Positions 46,388-55,493 of a stretch of 64,000 nt of DNA are shown piece after piece. The notes under the pieces were generated by a model. The model saw only the letters and a program-made list of their open reading frames with translations, searched no databases and was not told the DNA's origin. Within the stretch, counting starts at the first letter, position 1; every line of letters begins with the position of its first letter. Origin of the DNA: an uncultured Pseudohongiella sp. GTDB lineage: Bacteria > Pseudomonadota > Gammaproteobacteria > Pseudomonadales > Pseudohongiellaceae. The stretch spans positions 2,398,577 through 2,462,576 of the forward strand of contig OX638323.1 of NCBI GenBank assembly GCA_951812715.1, read 5' to 3'. The translations under genes were made by a program, and so were the position numbers.

Positions 46388-49300
46388 ATGACGAAGATTT
46401 TGCGGTTTTCCATTTTTTCCATACTCGCAATGGCGCTTCTGCCGGTGGCAGACCTTGTGCTCGCCGGCAGTGCGGATTCGATTTCGATGAACCCCAATCC
46501 GGCTTGCGATCGTTGGGCGCGTTCGTCGACCCGGCACATCGCGACGGATACGGTGAGTGGCGGAAACATTCATGTAGCGGACCTGGATGGTGACGGACAT
46601 CCCGATGTGCTGACGCCCGACGCTGTCAGTGCGCCGTGGAGTTCCCTAAAGTGGCACAAGAATATGGGAGCAGGGGTGTTTTCGGCGTCCCGCTCCGTTA
46701 CGGGGGGTGACTTTTCCGAGGCCAGCCACAATCCCACAAGCATACAAGCCGTGGACCTTGACGGTGACGGCGACCTGGACGTGCTGCTGGCCTTGAACGG
46801 TCGTAACGACAAGATCGTGTGGTACGAAAATCTGCGTGGCGGGCTGCTTTGGGCCAGTCGAGATATTGCGACGGCAAATGAGGCCTCCTCATTGTGTGTT
46901 CGCGCGGCGGATGGCGATGGCGACGGTGACCTTGATGTGTTTCTGGTTTCCGATCCACGTGACGCCGATGAATCCAGAATCGCCTGGCACGAAAACCTCG
47001 GAAGGGGGACGTTCTCACCGGAGCGGATCATTGCGAGATTCACCGATGTCCTGACGAGGGTGAAATTTGCGGATTTGGACGGCGACGGCGACCCTGACGT
47101 GATACTCGCGTCGCGGCTGGACGACGGGATTTTCTGGTACGAGAATTTGGGGAAGGGCGGATTTTCGTCTCGGCGGGTCATCACGATGGACCTCGACAGG
47201 GCCGATCTCGTCCATGAAATGGATCTTGATGGCGACGGCGACATCGATGTTCTTTCAGCCTCTGGTACCAGGGGCGAGTTGATGTGGTACGAAAATTCGG
47301 GCGGCGGAGAGTTTTCGCCGCAGCGGGTGATTGATGCGGATGCCCGGAATATCTCCGGAATTCGCGCCGTGGATGTAGACGGCGACGGTGACAGGGATGT
47401 GTTATCCACGTTTTCGGCGGAAGATTCGATCGCGTGGTACGAAAATCTGGGCGGCGAAGCATTTTCATCTCGGCGGATTATCGAAACGGATGTCCAGAAT
47501 TTCTCCGGCATTCGCGCAGCGGATCTTGATGGCGACGGTGACACGGATGTGTTAACCACATACCCGTCATACTTGTCGGATGATTCGGTCGCATGGTATG
47601 AGAATCTTGGTAGCGGAGCGTTTTCGCCAAGCCGGATTATCGCTACGGGACTAAGGGAAGTATCTAACGTCGGCGTCACGGACCTGGACAGTGACGGCGA
47701 CCTCGACGTGTTGTTCACCAGTTATATCGGCCTGGGTCACTCCGGGCAGTGGGACGTCAAAGTTGTCTGGTACGAGAACCTGGGATTTGAGACCTTTTCG
47801 CCACAGCGGGATTTGACCGCTCGCAGCACGATTGGCGCAAATGCAATAGGCGATCTCGATGGCGATGGCGATTTCGATGTACTTTTGGCTTCGAACAATG
47901 CGAATGAAGGCAAAATCGTCTGGCACGAAAACCAGGGTGGCGGAGAGTTTGCCTCGAGGCTGGAAATAATAGGCGAAGCAACCAGCATACTTGGCCTTCA
48001 TCTATCGGATCTGGATGGCGACGGTGATCCGGACTTGCTGTCATCCTCTGCAGACGATGACCAGATTGTCTGGCGCGAAAACCTTGGATCGGAATTTTCG
48101 CAGCGGCGGGTCATAGCTACAGACTCCGTTCCAGTACACGATGTGTTCGCGGCCGACCTGGACGGCGACGGCGATCTGGACGCACTATCTGCCTCCGTGG
48201 GCGACGGCGGGATCGCATGGTACGAGAACAGGGGCAGTGGAGAGCGCTGGCTGCATCGGATGGTCGCGTCGGATGCAGACACAGACAACGCAACGAGCGT
48301 TAGTGCGGCGGACCTCGACGGCGATGCCGATGCCGATGTACTTGCGGCATATGATCCTTCCGGCCAAATTTCTTTTTATGAAAATCTCGGCGATGGGGAG
48401 TTTTCGCCACGTCGGGATATCACCGCCGATACCGATAATGCCAGGGGAGTTCACCTGGCCGACCTGGATGGAGACAATGATCTTGATGTACTGTCTCTTT
48501 CAATAAGAGACAACAGGATAATCTGGTACGAAAATGCCGGTGGCGGTTCGTTTCTGCCTCAGCGGGATGTCGCGGCTTATTCCGACGGCGCAACTAGCGT
48601 TCGTCCAGCGGATCTGGATGGCGACGGCGACCTCGATTTGCTGTGGGCCTCCGCCGACGATGACAAAATTGCGTGGTACTCGAACCAGGGAGAGGGGCGA
48701 TTCTCACCACAGCGGCTGATTACGACAGATGCCGACCGCGTCGGAATCATTCGCGCGGCTGATCTGGACGGCGACAGCGACCTCGATGTGCTATGGACTT
48801 CCTCAAGCGATGGAAAAAATGCCTGGTTCGAGAATCTGGGTGGAGGAGAGTTTGCATCGCATCGGGCCATTGCGAGGGATTTTCAAGGTACGGCCAGGAG
48901 AGTTATTCCGGCTGATCTGGATGGTGACGGCGATGTAGACGTATTATCGCAGACCAGTCACCGCTGGGATAACACGATCGCCTGGTTGGAAAATCTGGGC
49001 AATGGAGAGTTTTCATCCGGACGCCACATTGCGCTGACCGCTCGCAGAGCCGCGGCTGCGGACATGGCCGATCTGGACGGCGATGGTGATCTCGATGTAT
49101 TGCTGGATGCAGCTCAAACGGATGGGATTCAAAGTATTCACTGGTTTGAAAACCAGGGTGGCAGGTTTGTTTTATCACAGCAGGTTCACTCGGCAGATTC
49201 CGGGAGTTTTGCCAAAGTTCGTGTAACGGACCTTGACGGAGACGGCGATCTGGATGTGGTTTCTTCTTCCTCTGAAGAAGGGGAAATTTCGTGGTTTGAA

Positions 49301-49963
49301 TACGACCGCGAACAGGGAATCTATTCATCGCCTCAGGTCCTGGTTTCCGATCTTGAGGGATTGGTGGAGTTTCAAGTGGCAGATATGAACGGCGATAGCG
49401 ACCTCGACTTGCTGTCGATGTCCGCCCACGGCAGGCTACTCAGTTGGCACGAGAATCTGGGTATAGGCGAGTATTCCCCACAACGGGCGATCGAGTCGGA
49501 TGCTGACCGAGTTGGGCACATTTTCCCGGCCGACCTGGACGGCGACGGTGATCTCGATGTGCTTTCGGCCTCCGAATATCCCACCTACTCCTCAAGTTCC
49601 AACGGCACGATTGTGTGGTACGAGAATCGGAGTGGTGGGGTGTTTTCACCGCGCCGCGAGATCGTAACGTACGTCGTCGGCGGCATCGGAAGCGTTCACG
49701 CGGCGGACTTGGACGGTGACGGCGACCTCGATGTGCTTTCGGCCTCTTCCAGAGCCATTGCATGGTCGGAGAACTTGGGCGGCGGGGAATTTTCGCCGAA
49801 GCGAATAATCACGATGCTTGCCGAATACGGCCCGATTGTCAGCGCGGCGGATATGGATGGTGACGGTGACCTCGACGTGTTGTCGGGCTCCTCCAGTCAA
49901 CGGACGATAGTTTGGTATGAAAATGCCGGCGACGGGATTTTCTCTTCGCATCGGGTGCTATGA
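46388..49963 (+). CDS. Secreted FG-GAP/VCBS repeat protein 2
   Basis: A 1191-residue paralogue of the preceding gene, with signal peptide MTKILRFSIFSILAMALLPV (to about residue 26) and again 22 Asp-rich repeat units. The order of unusual repeats is the same in both (for example SDLDGDGDPDLL at unit 10 and LTARRAAAADMADLDGDGD at unit 17), so the whole gene was duplicated rather than the repeats expanding separately. Both proteins share the mature start D-S/F-S-M-N-P and the final F-x-SHR-L segment. The ATG at 46388 is preferred because a signal peptide starts there; 46364 is an alternative. Confidence 0.9.
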   Translation: MTKILRFSIFSILAMALLPVADLVLAGSADSISMNPNPACDRWARSSTRHIATDTVSGGNIHVADLDGDGHPDVLTPDAVSAPWSSLKWHKNMGAGVFSASRSVTGGDFSEASHNPTSIQAVDLDGDGDLDVLLALNGRNDKIVWYENLRGGLLWASRDIATANEASSLCVRAADGDGDGDLDVFLVSDPRDADESRIAWHENLGRGTFSPERIIARFTDVLTRVKFADLDGDGDPDVILASRLDDGIFWYENLGKGGFSSRRVITMDLDRADLVHEMDLDGDGDIDVLSASGTRGELMWYENSGGGEFSPQRVIDADARNISGIRAVDVDGDGDRDVLSTFSAEDSIAWYENLGGEAFSSRRIIETDVQNFSGIRAADLDGDGDTDVLTTYPSYLSDDSVAWYENLGSGAFSPSRIIATGLREVSNVGVTDLDSDGDLDVLFTSYIGLGHSGQWDVKVVWYENLGFETFSPQRDLTARSTIGANAIGDLDGDGDFDVLLASNNANEGKIVWHENQGGGEFASRLEIIGEATSILGLHLSDLDGDGDPDLLSSSADDDQIVWRENLGSEFSQRRVIATDSVPVHDVFAADLDGDGDLDALSASVGDGGIAWYENRGSGERWLHRMVASDADTDNATSVSAADLDGDADADVLAAYDPSGQISFYENLGDGEFSPRRDITADTDNARGVHLADLDGDNDLDVLSLSIRDNRIIWYENAGGGSFLPQRDVAAYSDGATSVRPADLDGDGDLDLLWASADDDKIAWYSNQGEGRFSPQRLITTDADRVGIIRAADLDGDSDLDVLWTSSSDGKNAWFENLGGGEFASHRAIARDFQGTARRVIPADLDGDGDVDVLSQTSHRWDNTIAWLENLGNGEFSSGRHIALTARRAAAADMADLDGDGDLDVLLDAAQTDGIQSIHWFENQGGRFVLSQQVHSADSGSFAKVRVTDLDGDGDLDVVSSSSEEGEISWFEYDREQGIYSSPQVLVSDLEGLVEFQVADMNGDSDLDLLSMSAHGRLLSWHENLGIGEYSPQRAIESDADRVGHIFPADLDGDGDLDVLSASEYPTYSSSSNGTIVWYENRSGGVFSPRREIVTYVVGGIGSVHAADLDGDGDLDVLSASSRAIAWSENLGGGEFSPKRIITMLAEYGPIVSAADMDGDGDLDVLSGSSSQRTIVWYENAGDGIFSSHRVL

Positions 49964-50019
49964 CCCAGGCGTGCGAATGCCTTCCGTTCTCCTGCATTCC
50001 CATGGTTAACAGGTTGCCC

Positions 50020-51201
50020 TTATTGAGGGAACAATCCGGGAAGCCAGCGGCCGGCGAGTCTGGCGGGGAAGGCGATATGCAAAGGCGCTCGTGAGCTTTC
50101 GGAGGTTATGGGCCCGGCTTCGATCAACCCCGATACGATGCGTCTGGCCTGTCGGTCTCCGGTTCCGACTAACGCGGGCACATCGCCGCGAGGCAATTCC
50201 CCGCGCAAAAGTACGGATTCGAGGATGACGCCGGATTTTGGTTGTAGCCGGCCCGCACGAATTTCTTCTTCCGTCCAGATCAGGATGCGGTCGCGCAGCC
50301 TTTCAGGTTGTACGAGCCCGATCATGAATTGAACCTGGTCGAGGCAGGTTTCCAGAAAGAAACGAGAAAAGTCGATCAGGGCCCGCTCACTCAGGTGGCC
50401 ACGCTCGTCCGTATCGCCCCGGCGCTTTGAATCGCAAGCTTGCAGATGAGACTTGTAGTCTTGTACCCGCCGCGCGAGCCCCCTGGAGATTGACCAAAGT
50501 CCGCCGGTGTCCAGGGCTTCGCGCAAGGACGCATAGGACATCAGGCGGGCGACTCTGCCATTGCCGTCGAGGAATGGGTGAATCCAGACAAACCGGTGAT
50601 GGGCCGCGGCGGCGGACAGAATGGTTTCGGCTTTGCCCAGACCACCATATACTTTTTCGAATCGGGCGAGGAAGCGCGGAAGTGCGCCCGGACTGATCGC
50701 GACGTGGCGGCCGACCTTCACATCGCGAGTGCGCAGCTTGCCGGGCTCCATGCGAATTTGCCCATCCGATTCCGGATCATCCACCGAAAGCAATGCATCC
50801 GGCAGGAGTTCCCCGAATCGACGGTGAATCTCGCGGATGGCTTCGCTTCCGCAAGCGCTTGCAGCCAATCCTCCATCGTCAATCCATTGCTGAACGTTGA
50901 CATGCGCGCGCGCTTCCAATTGCAAATCCCTTTTCTCGGGCTCGTTGGTGTAGTCCTCGTTCATGGCCCGCTCGATATCGACTGGATGGATGTGATGCCC
51001 TTCGATCAGATTGGAGTAGTAGCAGTTCATGGACCGCACAAGCGTCGCCAGCGGATATCTCATTCCATCCTGAATGCTCTTGGTGAATCCCGCCGACTTT
51101 GCTGCCAGTTCAAAGGCGAGTTCGGTCAGTTCGCCGCGGTACGGCGAATCCTCCCGAATTCGCATCGGTTCCATCAGCGCTATATCTTCTGCGCGATTCA
51201 T
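50020..51201 (-). CDS. Fic-domain protein (probable AMPylase, self-inhibited)
   Basis: The protein of about 393 residues has the Fic core motif [13 protein letters not shown] (catalytic His, Asp and the anion-binding GNGR) and, N-terminally, S-N-L-I-E-G, which fits the (S/T)xxxE(G/N) inhibitory helix of class II Fic proteins whose Glu blocks ATP. A winged-helix-like C-terminal region ([31 protein letters not shown]) follows. Fic proteins of this build usually AMPylate a cellular target on release of inhibition; the target is unknown. The start at 51201 ([11 protein letters not shown]) is a choice, as the frame is open further up without a binding site. It is divergent from trpG. Confidence 0.88.
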   Translation of the reverse strand: MNRAEDIALMEPMRIREDSPYRGELTELAFELAAKSAGFTKSIQDGMRYPLATLVRSMNCYYSNLIEGHHIHPVDIERAMNEDYTNEPEKRDLQLEARAHVNVQQWIDDGGLAASACGSEAIREIHRRFGELLPDALLSVDDPESDGQIRMEPGKLRTRDVKVGRHVAISPGALPRFLARFEKVYGGLGKAETILSAAAAHHRFVWIHPFLDGNGRVARLMSYASLREALDTGGLWSISRGLARRVQDYKSHLQACDSKRRGDTDERGHLSERALIDFSRFFLETCLDQVQFMIGLVQPERLRDRILIWTEEEIRAGRLQPKSGVILESVLLRGELPRGDVPALVGTGDRQARRIVSGLIEAGPITSESSRAPLHIAFPARLAGRWLPGLFPQ

Positions 51202-51317
51202 ATCCGCTAATATGTCCGCTTTTTGGATTGATGGCAGTGCAGGGTTATTTTCCGCGCAGCGACTGCCTTCTCGCGAATTCTGATAGCATGTGCGGCGCCT
51301 GCAAAGATGGGACACCC

Positions 51318-51914
51318 ATGTTGTTGATGATCGACAATTACGATTCCTTTACCTGGAACGTCGTGCAATATCTCGGCGAGTTGGGCGCCGAGGTGGAAGT
51401 GTTCCGCAATGACGAGATCAGTCTTGAGCAGATTGCCGGGATGCAACCACGGCAGATCGTGATATCGCCGGGGCCCTGCACGCCGGACGAGGCGGGGATT
51501 TCCCTGGCGCTGGTCGAACGCTTCGCCAGCGAGATTCCGATTTTCGGCATATGCCTGGGACATCAGAGCATCGGCCAGCAGTTAGGCGGGCGAATCGTGC
51601 GCGCCGGCCGCGTCATGCATGGCAAAATGAGCAAGATTCACCATACCGGGCAAGGAGTATTCACAGGACTGGAATCGCCGTTCACGGCAACCCGTTATCA
51701 TTCACTGGTGATCGAGGCAGCGACCTTGCCCGACTGCCTGGAAGTCACCGCCTGGACCGAAATCGGCGGTGAGCGCGAAGAGATCATGGGTGTGCGGCAT
51801 CGGGAATTCGATGTGGAAGGCGTGCAGTTTCACCCGGAATCGATAGTCAGTGAATTCGGGCACGATCTGTTGCGGAACTTTCTCGAACGAACCGAAAACG
51901 GTAGCGGGACATAG
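51318..51914 (+). CDS. trpG: Anthranilate synthase component II (glutamine amidotransferase)
   Basis: Supplies ammonia from glutamine to TrpE, and possibly to the para-aminobenzoate enzyme as well. The 198-residue class I amidotransferase starts [19 protein letters not shown] and contains [12 protein letters not shown], the catalytic Cys in [19 protein letters not shown], and the His-x-Glu pair in VQFHPESI. It begins the trpGDC cluster; trpD follows after 16 bases. TrpE is encoded far upstream. Confidence 0.95.
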   Translation: MLLMIDNYDSFTWNVVQYLGELGAEVEVFRNDEISLEQIAGMQPRQIVISPGPCTPDEAGISLALVERFASEIPIFGICLGHQSIGQQLGGRIVRAGRVMHGKMSKIHHTGQGVFTGLESPFTATRYHSLVIEAATLPDCLEVTAWTEIGGEREEIMGVRHREFDVEGVQFHPESIVSEFGHDLLRNFLERTENGSGT

Positions 51915-51930
51915 GCCTGGAGGAAACCCA

Positions 51931-52971
51931 ATGGACATCAAAGATGCGATCAGGCGCGTGACCGCCGGCGGCGATCTGGCCGCACCGGAAATGGTCGAAG
52001 TCATGACCCATGTCATGTCCGGCGAAACCACCGACGCGCAAAACGCCGCGCTACTTGTCGGTCTGCAGATGAAAGGCGTCAAGGCGGCGGAGATTCTCGG
52101 CGCGGCTAGGGTCATGCGCGAACTGGCGACGCCGGTGACGGTCGGCAACCGCTCGCATCTCGTCGATACCTGTGGCACCGGCGGCAGCGGCGCCAACAAG
52201 TTCAACGTTTCCACCGCGGCCGCGATCGTCGCCGCCTGCGCCGGCGCTCGAGTCGCCAAGCACGGCAATCGCGGCGCAACCAGCAAGAGCGGCAGCGCGG
52301 ATGTGCTGGAAGCCGCCGGCTACAATCTCGCGCTGGGGCCGGATCAGGTTGGCGAATTGATCGACCGGGTCGGAGTCGGCTTCATGTTCGCGCCGGCTCA
52401 TCACGGCGCCGTGAAGCATGTCATCGCGGCGCGGCGCGAGATCGGCGTGCGCACCATATTCAATTTGCTCGGTCCGCTGACCAATCCGGCGGGCGCGCCG
52501 AACCAGCTCATGGGCGTATTCGATGCCGCCTGGATCCCGCCATTACTCGAAGTGCTGCGGGAACTCGGCAGCGAGCATGTGCTGATCGTGGCGGCGGAAG
52601 ACGGACTCGACGAGATCAGCATCGCCGCCGCCACCAGGGTCGGCGAATTGAAAAGCGGCGAGATCAGCGAATACCGACTCACTCCGGAAGCGCTCGGGCT
52701 GGAACAGGCCAGCGACATCGACGACCTGCGCGTAGACAGTCCGGCGGCAAGCCTGCAACTGGTCAACAAGGCGCTGGCCTGGGAACACGAAAAGGCCGCA
52801 CAACTCGTCGCGCTCAATGCCGGCGCCGCGATTTACGCCGCCGGGCTCAGCGAAGATCCGGCGGCGGGCGTCGCCAGAGCCGTCGCCATCCAGCAGAGCG
52901 GCATGGCAGTGAACAAGTTCCGGGAATTGGTGGAGCTAAGTCAGTCCCTCGGCCAGTCCCTTGGCGCCTGA
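51931..52971 (+). CDS. trpD: Anthranilate phosphoribosyltransferase
   Basis: Joins anthranilate to PRPP, the second tryptophan-specific step. The 346-residue protein has VDTCGTGGSGANKFNVSTAAA (PRPP-binding glycine loop), KHGNRGATSKSGSADVLEA and LLGPLTNPAGAPNQLMGVF, all family hallmarks. The ATG at 51931 has AGGAAACCC just upstream. It lies between trpG and trpC, 14 bases from the latter. Confidence 0.97.
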   Translation: MDIKDAIRRVTAGGDLAAPEMVEVMTHVMSGETTDAQNAALLVGLQMKGVKAAEILGAARVMRELATPVTVGNRSHLVDTCGTGGSGANKFNVSTAAAIVAACAGARVAKHGNRGATSKSGSADVLEAAGYNLALGPDQVGELIDRVGVGFMFAPAHHGAVKHVIAARREIGVRTIFNLLGPLTNPAGAPNQLMGVFDAAWIPPLLEVLRELGSEHVLIVAAEDGLDEISIAAATRVGELKSGEISEYRLTPEALGLEQASDIDDLRVDSPAASLQLVNKALAWEHEKAAQLVALNAGAAIYAAGLSEDPAAGVARAVAIQQSGMAVNKFRELVELSQSLGQSLGA

Positions 52972-52985
52972 AGCGAGAGGCGATC

Positions 52986-53801
52986 ATGAACTCTGTCGGC
53001 ATTCTTGCGGAAATCCTCTCTCACAAGCGAGACGAGGTAGCCGCGGCCAAAGCGGCTCGTCCGCTGGCCAGTATTGAAGCCGAGCTGACCGGTGCGCTGG
53101 CGCCGCGTGATTTCGCCGGCGCCGTGCGCGATCGAATCGACAAGGGCAAGCCTGCGGTCATCGCCGAGATCAAGCGTGCTTCTCCGTCGAAAGGGCTGAT
53201 CAGGAAAGACTTCGATGCCGGCCGCCACGCCGTGGAATATTCCGAGGCGGGCGCCGCTTGCCTTTCGGTTCTTACCGATGAGAAATTTTTCCAGGGAAGT
53301 CTCGAAGATCTGCGCGCGGCGCGCGCTGCCGCGGAGCTGCCATTGCTGCGCAAGGATTTCATGATCGACCCTTACCAGATTGCCGAATCGCGCCTGGCCG
53401 GCGCCGACTGCATCTTGCTGATCGTGGCGGCGCTGACCGACTCGGAATTGGCAGAACTCGCCGCCTGCGCCGCCGAGCTGAATCTGGACGTACTGGTGGA
53501 AGTCCACGACCGCGAGGAACTCGAGCGCGCGCTTCGACTCGATTGCGAATTGATCGGCATCAACAACCGCGACCTGCGCAACTTCCATACCAGCCTCGAC
53601 ATCACCCTGGACCTGCTCCCACACGTTCCAGCCGACCGCCTGCTCATCACCGAAAGCGGCATCGGTGGGTCGGGCGACATGCGCATGATGATGGATCGGG
53701 GCGTTTACGGTTTTCTCATCGGCGAAACCTTCATGCGCGCTCCCGAACCGGGCGCCGAATTGCGAAACATGCTGCGCGGCGCGGTCAGCGGCGAGGATTG
53801 A
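52986..53801 (+). CDS. trpC: Indole-3-glycerol phosphate synthase
   Basis: Closes the indole ring from CdRP. The 271-residue TIM-barrel enzyme shows VIAEIKRASPSKGLIRKDFD (catalytic Lys and Glu), ADCILLIVAAL, EVHDREELERAL, IGINNRDLRNF and ITESGIGGSGD. It is stand-alone, not fused with TrpF, as in many gammaproteobacteria outside the enterics. It follows trpD and precedes an OsmC-family gene by 15 bases, an arrangement seen in several relatives. Confidence 0.97.
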   Translation: MNSVGILAEILSHKRDEVAAAKAARPLASIEAELTGALAPRDFAGAVRDRIDKGKPAVIAEIKRASPSKGLIRKDFDAGRHAVEYSEAGAACLSVLTDEKFFQGSLEDLRAARAAAELPLLRKDFMIDPYQIAESRLAGADCILLIVAALTDSELAELAACAAELNLDVLVEVHDREELERALRLDCELIGINNRDLRNFHTSLDITLDLLPHVPADRLLITESGIGGSGDMRMMMDRGVYGFLIGETFMRAPEPGAELRNMLRGAVSGED

Positions 53802-53816
53802 TCTGGAGAGTCTACT

Positions 53817-54242
53817 ATGCAAGCACGAGTGAACTGGGTCGAGGACGTTATGTTCGTGGCGGAGTCCGACAGCGGCCACGCGGTCGTTGTCGATGGCGCG
53901 CCGGAAGGCGGCGGCCGCAATATGGGCATGCGGCCGATGGAACTCGTCGCCCTCGGCGTCGCCAGTTGTTCCAGCTATGACGTGGTGACCATATTGCGCA
54001 AGGCCCGGCAGAAGATCACACGCTGCGAAGCCCGCATCAGCGCCGAGCGCGCCGACGCCGTACCCGCGGTTTTCGAATCGATCCACATGCATTTCCTCAT
54101 CGCCGGCGAAAATCTCAGCGAAGCGCAAGTCGCCCGCGCGATAGAACTGTCCGCCGAAAAATACTGTTCGGCTTCGATCACGCTGAAACAGGGCGGCGTG
54201 AAAATCACCCACAACTACGAGATCGTGGAAGAAAACCAGTAG
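53817..54242 (+). CDS. OsmC family protein
   Basis: A 141-residue OsmC/Ohr-fold protein. The two reactive cysteines of the fold appear in ALGVASCSSYDVVTIL and AEKYCSASITL, and the chain length is standard. Family members reduce organic hydroperoxides or act on related thiol substrates. It follows trpC closely and may be co-transcribed; its link to tryptophan synthesis is unexplained but recurrent in related genomes. Confidence 0.88.
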   Translation: MQARVNWVEDVMFVAESDSGHAVVVDGAPEGGGRNMGMRPMELVALGVASCSSYDVVTILRKARQKITRCEARISAERADAVPAVFESIHMHFLIAGENLSEAQVARAIELSAEKYCSASITLKQGGVKITHNYEIVEENQ

Positions 54243-54249
54243 GTAAACC

Positions 54250-54693
54250 GTGGCCGTGACGTATGTTTCAAACCCCGGGGCGAGAGTATCCGCTGTCTTT
54301 GATACCTACCCTCCGGAAGTCCGAAAGCTGACCATGCGGCTGCGCCAACTCGTGTTCGATACTGCGGCAGGATTGGCCGAAGTTGGTGAAGTGGAGGAAA
54401 CTCTTAAATGGGGCGAGCCGAGCTATGTGACGAAAATCGGCAGCACCATAAGACTGGGTTGGAAGGCATCGCATCCCGACGAATGCAAACTGTTGTTTCA
54501 CTGCGGCACCAGGTTGGTGGATACGTTCAAAGAACTCTACCGCGACGCGCTCACTTTCGAGGGCAACCGCGCGATAGTCTTGCACAAGAACGCAGAACTC
54601 CCGATTGTGCCGTTGAAACACTGCATTTCGATGGCTCTCACCTATCACCGCCGCAAGAAGCTTCCGCTGCTCGGGGCAATGCCCCATCATTGA
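54250..54693 (+). CDS. DUF1801 domain protein
   Basis: The 147-residue protein resembles the YdhG/DUF1801 family: PPEVRKLTMRLRQLVFDTA, EETLKWGEPSYVTKIGSTIRLGWK, then LFHCGTRLVDTFKELYRD and KNAELPIVPLKHCISMALTYHRRKKLP. Function is unknown; the fold is small and single-domain. It starts with GTG eight bases past the OsmC gene, suggesting the same transcript. A 108-base gene-free gap separates it from the convergent coq7. Confidence 0.8.
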   Translation: MAVTYVSNPGARVSAVFDTYPPEVRKLTMRLRQLVFDTAAGLAEVGEVEETLKWGEPSYVTKIGSTIRLGWKASHPDECKLLFHCGTRLVDTFKELYRDALTFEGNRAIVLHKNAELPIVPLKHCISMALTYHRRKKLPLLGAMPHH

Positions 54694-54801
54694 AGCAGTG
54701 TGAGGCTCGCCGCTGCCAATTTTCCGGCGCACGCGGAAACGCAGAATCTCTGTCCATGCGGCTGGGTCGGTGGCTTCGAGCGGGTTCGCGGACGGGGAAT
54801 G

Positions 54802-55449
54802 TCAGATGCGGTACGTCACTTGCTTCATTATCCCCGCCATGGCGGTCATGGCGGAGCGCACCGGCGCTGGCAGGTCGGCGCCGCCGGCCTGTTTGGCGGT
54901 AGTGCCATGCTTCTCCTCGTCGATAAGCATCTGCTCGAGAATAGCGCGGCTCTTGCGGTCATCTTCAGGCAATTTTTGCAGGTGATCTTCGAGATGTTCG
55001 CAGACTTGCTTTTCGGTCTCGGCGACGAAACCGAGGCTCCAGCGGTCACCGGCCAGGCCCGCAATCGCACCTAGACCGAAAGACATCCCGTACCACAACG
55101 GATTGAACAGGCTGGGACGCGAGCCGAGTGCGTCGAGCCGTTGTTCGCACCAGACCAGGTGGTCGATTTCCTCCGCCGCGGCTTCATCCATGGCTGCGCG
55201 AACCTCCCCGAGACGGGCGGTGGCGGCCTGACCGCGATACAGCGCCTGGGCGCAGACTTCGCCGGTATGATTGATGCGCATGAGCCCGGCCACATCGCGC
55301 GCCCGGGACTCGTCAAGTTCGGTTTCGGGCTGGGCTTGCCCGGGAGATTCTCTCCCGGCCTGGCTGGAACCCGGCACACAGGTCCGCAACGCCTCATCGA
55401 ATCCGATCAGCAAACGGTCGACAAGTGTATGGTTGGAGGTTCGGCTCAT
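54802..55449 (-). CDS. coq7: 3-demethoxyubiquinol 3-hydroxylase (Coq7 type)
   Basis: Hydroxylates the quinone ring in ubiquinone synthesis, a peripheral membrane di-iron enzyme. The 215-residue protein contains the ferritin-like ligands: Glu in [20 protein letters not shown]-x-x-H in [16 protein letters not shown], and the second pair in [14 protein letters not shown]. The central hydrophobic part ([14 protein letters not shown]) fits membrane association. The presence of Coq7 instead of only UbiF is common in Pseudomonas-like gammaproteobacteria. Confidence 0.95.
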   Translation of the reverse strand: MSRTSNHTLVDRLLIGFDEALRTCVPGSSQAGRESPGQAQPETELDESRARDVAGLMRINHTGEVCAQALYRGQAATARLGEVRAAMDEAAAEEIDHLVWCEQRLDALGSRPSLFNPLWYGMSFGLGAIAGLAGDRWSLGFVAETEKQVCEHLEDHLQKLPEDDRKSRAILEQMLIDEEKHGTTAKQAGGADLPAPVRSAMTAMAGIMKQVTYRI

Positions 55450-55461
55450 GCCCGCATTCTA

Positions 55462-55480
55462 GCAGAATCGGAGATTCTGC
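55462..55480. repeat. Short palindrome GCAGAATC-gga-GATTCTGC
   Basis: A perfect 8-bp inverted repeat in the 44-base gap between the starts of the coq7 gene and the end of purD. The core resembles that of the palindrome at 56861-56887, so both may belong to one REP-like family. Confidence 0.6.
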
Positions 55481-55493
55481 AATTCAGGCGGAA

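Noticed and set aside
46570..47718. 382-codon minus-strand frame within the second FG-GAP gene
   Set aside because: Shadow created by the repetitive codon pattern of the FG-GAP units; similar shadows occur in the first gene.
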